A program made the translations under genes and the position numbers. Source: Spongilla lacustris (taxonomy: Eukaryota; Porifera; Demospongiae; Spongillida; Spongillidae). From it: 64,000 nucleotides of DNA. The first letter of the stretch is position 1; every line of letters starts with the position of its first letter. Below are positions 58,900-64,000 of the stretch, piece after piece. The stretch covers positions 8,016,138-8,080,137 of the forward strand of contig OX442424.1 in NCBI GenBank assembly GCA_949361645.1, given 5' to 3'. The notes beneath the pieces are model-generated. The model was not told the origin of the DNA. It did no database searches and worked only from the letters and a program-made list of their open reading frames with translations.

Positions 58900-60173
58900 T
58901 TATTGCACAATCACACCAGGACGAGTAATCTTGAAGTGCGAAATATCATACTTCGTTCCATCCGGATCGAAAAGCATTTCCTTCAAAATGCGTCCAATCA
59001 ATGGGATCATTTTGAATCCCCAACCCCCAGTAAACACAGCCACATTGGAGCAGTGGGGTATGTAGTCGAGTACGAACATATTGTCTGGAAGGTTGGTCTG
59101 AAGACAAGCCCCAGAGAACATCGGTTGGTTGTTGACGCCTCTGACGTGATCTTTGATGAATTTGCTTGTACGATTAATGCAGTGCGGGGCTGGGAGTGGC
59201 ATGCGTTGGTTCGGATTTGTTATTCGACGAACATGCAGCATTATCTACGGCGATGCGAGCCATGTTTGGCGGTCCCCACGGCACCGGCGGGAAGCCATAA
59301 AAGAGATTGGACTCTTTCCAATCTTTGTTGTCGTCTTCGGCAAACTGAAACCACATGCATTTAAAAGGATGCCCTACGAAGGGAACCTTGCTATCGTCTG
59401 TTTTGTCGTACAGTAATATCGGATCGCAAGCGTAGTAGGCAGAAGTCATTTCCCAAATATCTAGATTGAGCTTCAAATTGAAGGAAGGCTCAAGGATGTC
59501 ATTGACGTACGCTCCTGCTGTGATCACGCACTTATCAGCTATCAAGACACCAATGTCGATGGCGCTAACATCTGGGCTGCCGATCTTCACGCTCACCTGA
59601 ATACAGCCATCATTTATTACGTGCACTCGTTTAACAGTGGCATATTGCAACACTTCGACTCCATGTTTCTGTGCCAAGTCTAACAAGACTCGAAGTGTGA
59701 GACTTACGTTTATGCACCCGTTGTCTGGCGCCCACAGCCCTTGGTACGATGACGGCAATTTGCTGAATGGCATTTCTTTCATAATGTCTTCCGACGACAG
59801 TATCACGTATTCCATTCCTAGGCGCTCCAAATTTTTAATGCATGGGATCTAATAAATTGCCTTCTGGGCCATCTTCATAAGTAGGGTCACCAAAGTTCAG
59901 CAATCCTGTCTTCATGATGAGTTTAACACCAGCTTCTGCTTCCAGCTCATTCCACAACTGAATGGATTCCTTTGCTAAGTTCGCCATGAAGTCTTCTGTA
60001 TACATGGTACGGAACATGCGTACCAAGTCGTTGGAGCTCCCTGACTGGTTGAAGAAAGTAAATCGCTCCAGTATTAGAACCTTTTTACCAGTCTTAGCTA
60101 CGTTGTATGCAGTGGCGAGCCCCATCGGACCGCCGCCGACAACTATCAGATCGTATCTTTTATGCTTGCTCAT
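58900..60173 (-). CDS. PIPOX: Sarcosine/pipecolate oxidase-like FAD enzyme (PIPOX type), two frameshifts
   Basis: Starts MSKHKRYDLIVVGGGPMGLA, the FAD-binding GxGxxG motif, and continues in one frame to GNLLDPMH (59,835). It resumes one base out of frame at NLERLGMEY (about 59,846 to 59,240) and shifts again at about 59,236 into RRITNPNQRM, ending KITRPGVIVQ at 58,900. The C-terminal part holds SGACLQTNLPDNMFVLDYIP; its Cys matches the residue that carries covalent FAD in monomeric sarcosine oxidases. Total length is about 420 residues, as in the family, and no introns. Two single-base shifts, one next to a run of five A, may be assembly errors or a young pseudogene. Substrate (sarcosine, pipecolate or another N-methyl amine) is not predictable. 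Confidence 0.75.
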
Positions 60174-60186
60174 TATTGACTTATAG

Positions 60187-61370
60187 CGAATGGGTAGACA
60201 ACATCTGCTTATAACTTATAAACTCTGGTGCGTTTGGGCACGCATGCGCGACATAATTAACGGTAACATGCAACGGCACAGTTCAGTGATAAACCGTTCC
60301 GCTTCGCCGAGTCCACGGTTGGCATGGCCAGAAATTGCATGCCTTCATTACTAATTCCTGACGCGTTACGACGTTTTTCCCGTTTCATTACCGTGCACGC
60401 GTCCATTGAAATGTATGGAGGATGACACTCTTTTGATCACTGTCACTCAGGAAAAGATGCCCATGACAAGGAAAAAGAATTTTATGATGAAGAGGATCAT
60501 AAGGTATACCTCTGTCGTTAAACAAAAAAATTAGCCCTCTTCCTGACGCTTCCTCATCAGAATTTCAGTGTTTCCATAGACATGCATGTATGGAATTTGA
60601 TTTTAAAAATGAGGGTTTTTCAAGACATTTATGCTTCCTGACGAAAATCCAAGCTAGATATCAAAAAGGAAAGACTAACTGCTGTTAGTAAAACCATTAG
60701 GGCTGGAGTGTGACATATTCTAACATTCATGACCCTTTTACCCTCGCTTCCCTGATCACTTTTATCATTAAGGTTCATATGTCTTTGTAAATACCAATAT
60801 TCAATAATAAATCGACAAACGCCGCGTGCGTGCCCTGCCGCGATGAAGGTTTTCAAACAAGAAGACACAAATCACCGACCACGGTATGAATCCTAGCAAC
60901 GAACGTTCGATACTTAATAGCTTGTTACACATGTGCGTCTGATTTCGACTGTTGTGCGTGTGCATGGGTGGCAATATAGATGCGATTGTACTTTTTTTTT
61001 GGTAGTAGGCCTACTCGGCTGCCCTAACATTCTTTTTAAGCCCTAGCTGTAGGGCGCGATCATGTTTGGAGTGTTTTAGCTACCTATATGTACATGTACA
61101 TGGATTCTACAACGGCTTGTTTTGGTTGCGTTGCGATTCGATTCCGGCTTACTCACCTATATTGCCAATTCTACCACAAGGAGTTCGTGGATGTAATCCC
61201 TATAGCAAAGCCACATTTTTGCACCTGCTCTACCTTCATTAATATTTGTAAGGTAGGGCATGTCCTTACGTGCAAACCTGACGCCATATTTTTGTTCTAT
61301 TTTTTTGTTGCAACTAATAGTACTTACGTATCTGTATCTGTGCGTGTCTATATATTTTTTCATCTCTGCA
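60187..61370. other. Intergenic region
   Basis: Upstream of the PIPOX-like gene; no gene recognised. Confidence 0.35.
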
Positions 61371-62201
61371 GAATGAAAACTACCAATACAGCAAAACAGT
61401 TCCACAGAGACGAACCTTATAAGGATATATCACGTGAGGAATACATGTGGTAACAACCTACTTTTTTACTATATCCACATGGGGAAGGTGGAAAGGGTGA
61501 CAGCCTTGTGAAGGTGGAGGGAGGTAGTTTTGTGAAGGTGGAGGGAGGTAGCCTTGTGAAGGTGGAGGGAGGTAGTTTTGTGAAGGTGGAGGGAGGTAGT
61601 TTTGTGAAGGTGGAGGGAGGTAGCCTTGTGAGATAGCCTTGTGGAGGTAGAGGAGAGAGTGCCTTGTGAAGGTGGATGGGAGATATCCTTGTGGAACAGT
61701 TGGGAAAAGATAATACATGTAGGGCCTTCTCCCTAGAGATGAGGAATTTGATAGCACATCCCAGAGGCAGCCACTGGGATATGAATCAAATTAAGTTTAA
61801 AGGTTTCTGATGTAGGGTACAGTTAGGAGATAGATTCACGTGTTACCAAATTAAGTTTAAAGGTTTCTGATGTAGGGTACAGTTAGAAGGAGATAGATCT
61901 ACGTGTTACATGCATGTAGATGTAGGACCAAAGAATAATTGTTTAAAGTGGCTATAATTGTCACATCCTGTGGTGTCCACCTTTATTAGTTTGGTTAGAA
62001 AAACTCCTTGGTTTGGTTGTACACATAGCACAGACACCAGTTGTCTGCCAGGAGAGGAGGCTTACCTACATGACCACCTGGTATGGACCAGGGACTGGAC
62101 ACAAAGTTTTGCATCTCATGGACTGCGCCAGCCACCCTTCCAACATGCACCTGGTGAAAAACTTCAGCAACAACTCAAATGGAAGGCTTTATGTGGTCTA
62201 G
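61371..62201 (+). CDS. Exon-like segments of an unidentified gene
   Basis: Segment 1 (61,373-61,449) follows CTCTGCAG and reads MKTTNTAKQFHRDEPYKDIS to a donor ATG|TG-GTAACA. Segment 2 (about 61,990-62,201) follows TTTATTAG and includes AQTPVVCQERRLTYMTTWYG and HLMDCASHPSNMHLVKNF before TAG. A purine minisatellite starts soon after segment 1, as in the recognised genes. No family recognised. Confidence 0.35.
61480..61640 (+). repeat. Purine minisatellite (GAAGGTGGAGGGAGGTAG)
   Basis: About seven units with TTTT/CCTT variants, about 40 bp after the candidate donor at 61,450. Confidence 0.88.
61790..61912. repeat. 60-bp direct repeat
   Basis: Two tandem copies beginning AAATTAAGTTTAAAGGTTTC, differing by a 3-bp insertion and one base. 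Confidence 0.9.
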
Positions 62202-62687
62202 CTATATGTACATGGCTCTGCAGATGTATGTAATAGGTAATGTAACAGTTGTGGTGTGGCATTTATATTTATTTGGTTATGTATTGGTTGTGTATGTGTG
62301 TGATAAATGTGGAAAGTTCAGAAGGTATTACATGTACTAACAGAGAATGTAGCTGACCCAAAATCTTTGTGGTCACCTATTTAATTAGGGTGGTGGCATG
62401 TGGTCATTAGTTATGGCTGTTATGTAAACGTTTCACATGCATGGCCCTCAGGACTAGTACATACTTGTAGTTTCTATCCAGCATCCTTGCCATTGTGTAT
62501 GAGTCATGATCACTAGGCTTCATGCCATCGACCATCGATCTGTTCATTGATGACAGATCAGAGCTGCATCATGGCATCCTTTTTTGTGCCATTGCTTTAG
62601 TATTTGTAGGAGTAAATTAGATAGACAGGTGCATGTATGTGATCTTTTCTTCAACTGTATGCCCATGCAAGTCCTGTGTCAAGTGTG

Positions 62688-62925
62688 TGTATGTGTGAGT
62701 GTGTATGTGTGTGTGTGTATGTGTGTGTATATGTGTGTGTATTTGCATGTACATGTGTGCGTATGTGTGTGTGTATTTGCATGTACATGTGTGTGTGTGT
62801 GTGTATTTGCATGTACATGTGTGTGTATGTATGTGTGTGTGTGTATTTGCATGTACATGTGTGTGTATGTATGTGTGTGTGTATTTGCATGTACATGTGT
62901 GTGTGTGTGTATTTGCGTGCATGGT
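62688..62925. repeat. GT-rich compound microsatellite
   Basis: (GT)n broken by GTATTTGCATGTACATGT at regular spacing, five or six units. Confidence 0.92.
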
Positions 62926-63159
62926 ATTTGCATTTGGGTGTGGGTGCATGTGCATTTCCTTCCAGCCGCTCAATCATAAAAAAGTAGAACACATGGCATA
63001 ACAAACACACACATCTCAGGCCTACTGCCGAATACGTTTATGGCTGTTCATCCTTCTTGTATACCCTAGCCAAAATTCCGGCGGAGCTGGATAGAAATGA
63101 GTACAGAACTTAACCTCGTAGCAGATATTGGGTCTGGGAACGAGACTGCTATGGAGTGC

Positions 63160-63895
63160 CAATGGCCCTTTGCATGAAAGATCGGAAGTACGATAAACGT
63201 CACGTCTGGAGTAAAAACCACAGCGGTTGCCTAGAGACATTGTGTCACGTCTGCGGACCTTTGCGTAATAAAATGGCAACGCTCGGAGTCTGCCAGTAGC
63301 GGATCCAGGGGGGGGCTAGGGGGGGCTATAGCCCCCCCCTCCCCCCCTCAAATTAAAAATTCATAGCATACTTGCATGGGTGTTTTAGGTGATGATACTA
63401 GTAATTCAGTGTAGAAATAACACAGCGCTCCCCCATACCCCCTAGCTGGGCGGGAGGGGTGCCCCCCTCCCGCACCCTCCCCGGGACGGCTCCGCCTACA
63501 GCCAGCCCCTCCCCTTTTTAGCCCCCCCCAACCGTCCATGCTGGATCCGCTACTGTCTGCTCAGACATTGATCCTTCGGACGATCCAGTTCCTGATCAAA
63601 CTATGCTGCCAACAGTAAGTTTGACCGATTCTGACATACCCAGAGCCTTTTTAAAGCCATCCATTTAAAAAGGCTCCGGGTATGTCAGACTCGGTCAAGC
63701 TTACTGTTGGCAGCAGAGTTTGATCAGGAACTGGATCGGCCGAAGGATCACCGTCCGAGCGACTACGAGCGTTGCCATTTTATTACGCAAAGGTCCGCGA
63801 ACGTGACACAATGTCTCTAGGCAACCGCTGTGGCTTTTACTCCAGACGTGACGTTTATCGTACTTCCGATCTTTCATGCAAAGGGTCCATCGATC
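63160..63895. mobile_element. Foldback element interrupted by a hAT-like MITE
   Basis: Left arm (about 63,160-63,290) and right arm (about 63,757-63,895) are inverted copies containing GTTGCCATTTTATTACGCAA and AGGCAACCGCTG. An inner hairpin spans 63,575-63,760 (GATCAAACT..AGTTTGATC). Confidence 0.8.
63293..63556. mobile_element. hAT-like MITE, G/C-rich
   Basis: Terminal inverted repeats CAGTAGCGGATCCAG and CTGGATCCGCTACTG with G runs inside, inserted in the left half of the foldback element. TCTGC flanks both sides. The CAGNGGCGGNNC end is typical of hAT non-autonomous elements. Confidence 0.75.
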
Positions 63896-64000
63896 CATAT
63901 ACAGTCATTAATCGACGATATACAGTATAATAGGGCCAGGACACAGTGGAGAGTCCAGCTGTGAATATCCGCCGCCATGCGTATGTTAATTCTTTAGCTA

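Noticed and set aside
1..64000. tRNA and rRNA genes
   Set aside because: None recognised by eye; no cloverleaf with intact A and B boxes was found, though a covariance search was not possible.

Overview
This is nuclear DNA from an animal. It carries spliced genes with many short exons on both strands, GT-AG introns as short as about 55 bp, foldback transposons and very abundant tandem repeats. The gene content (VPS15, kynurenine aminotransferase, SID-1 family, RTEL1 remnants, a family of seven-pass receptors in tandem) and compact intronless receptor genes suit an early-branching marine metazoan, probably a sponge. That placement is inference from gene style; I cannot confirm the species.

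Layout. (1) 1,029-11,918, minus strand: the first 17 exons (about 465 residues) of PIK3R4/VPS15, the pseudokinase scaffold of the class III PI3-kinase complex; the gene runs off the left edge. (2) 13,102-22,192, plus strand: a kynurenine/cysteine-conjugate-beta-lyase aminotransferase (KYAT1/KYAT3 type), divergent from VPS15 across a region of about 1.2 kb. (3) 22,774-34,786, minus strand: a nearly complete SID-1 transmembrane family gene (SIDT). An intact single-exon seven-pass receptor lies in its third intron on the opposite strand (30,188-31,093). (4) 36.6-54.7 kb: further copies of the receptor family (one intact, three broken), an L-amino-acid-oxidase-type pseudogene, a decayed unidentified coding region, and a 3.2-kb insertion with terminal inverted repeats that splits one receptor copy. 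(5) 55-57 kb: two RTEL1-like exon remnants separated by a 1.1-kb palindromic element. (6) 58.4-60.2 kb: a short unidentified coding remnant and an intronless sarcosine/pipecolate-oxidase-like gene (PIPOX type) interrupted by single-base frameshifts. (7) 60.2-64 kb: exon-like pieces of an unidentified gene, microsatellites and a compound foldback element.

The most striking property is the relation between tandem repeats and splicing. Most introns of VPS15, KYAT and SIDT contain a minisatellite, and many arrays start at, or are built from, the splice boundary itself. In KYAT a 20-bp unit made of the last 13 exon bases plus the first 7 intron bases is repeated over about 1.15 kb, so the donor site is copied dozens of times. 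A 32-bp array in VPS15 repeats the exon-17 donor, and a 28-bp repeat begins exactly at a KYAT donor. Upstream of acceptors the arrays are pyrimidine-rich on the sense strand, as if the polypyrimidine tract had expanded. In SIDT the expansion lies in coding sequence and gives eight heptapeptide repeats in frame. I consider this splice-boundary-anchored repeat growth the best candidate for an undescribed phenomenon here.

Gene structures were built by hand from splice signals, reading-frame phase and remembered family sequences. Nearly all junctions agree in phase. Exceptions are stated: VPS15 exon 1-2, the KYAT start, and one SIDT loop exon. Several single-base frameshifts may be assembly errors rather than biology.
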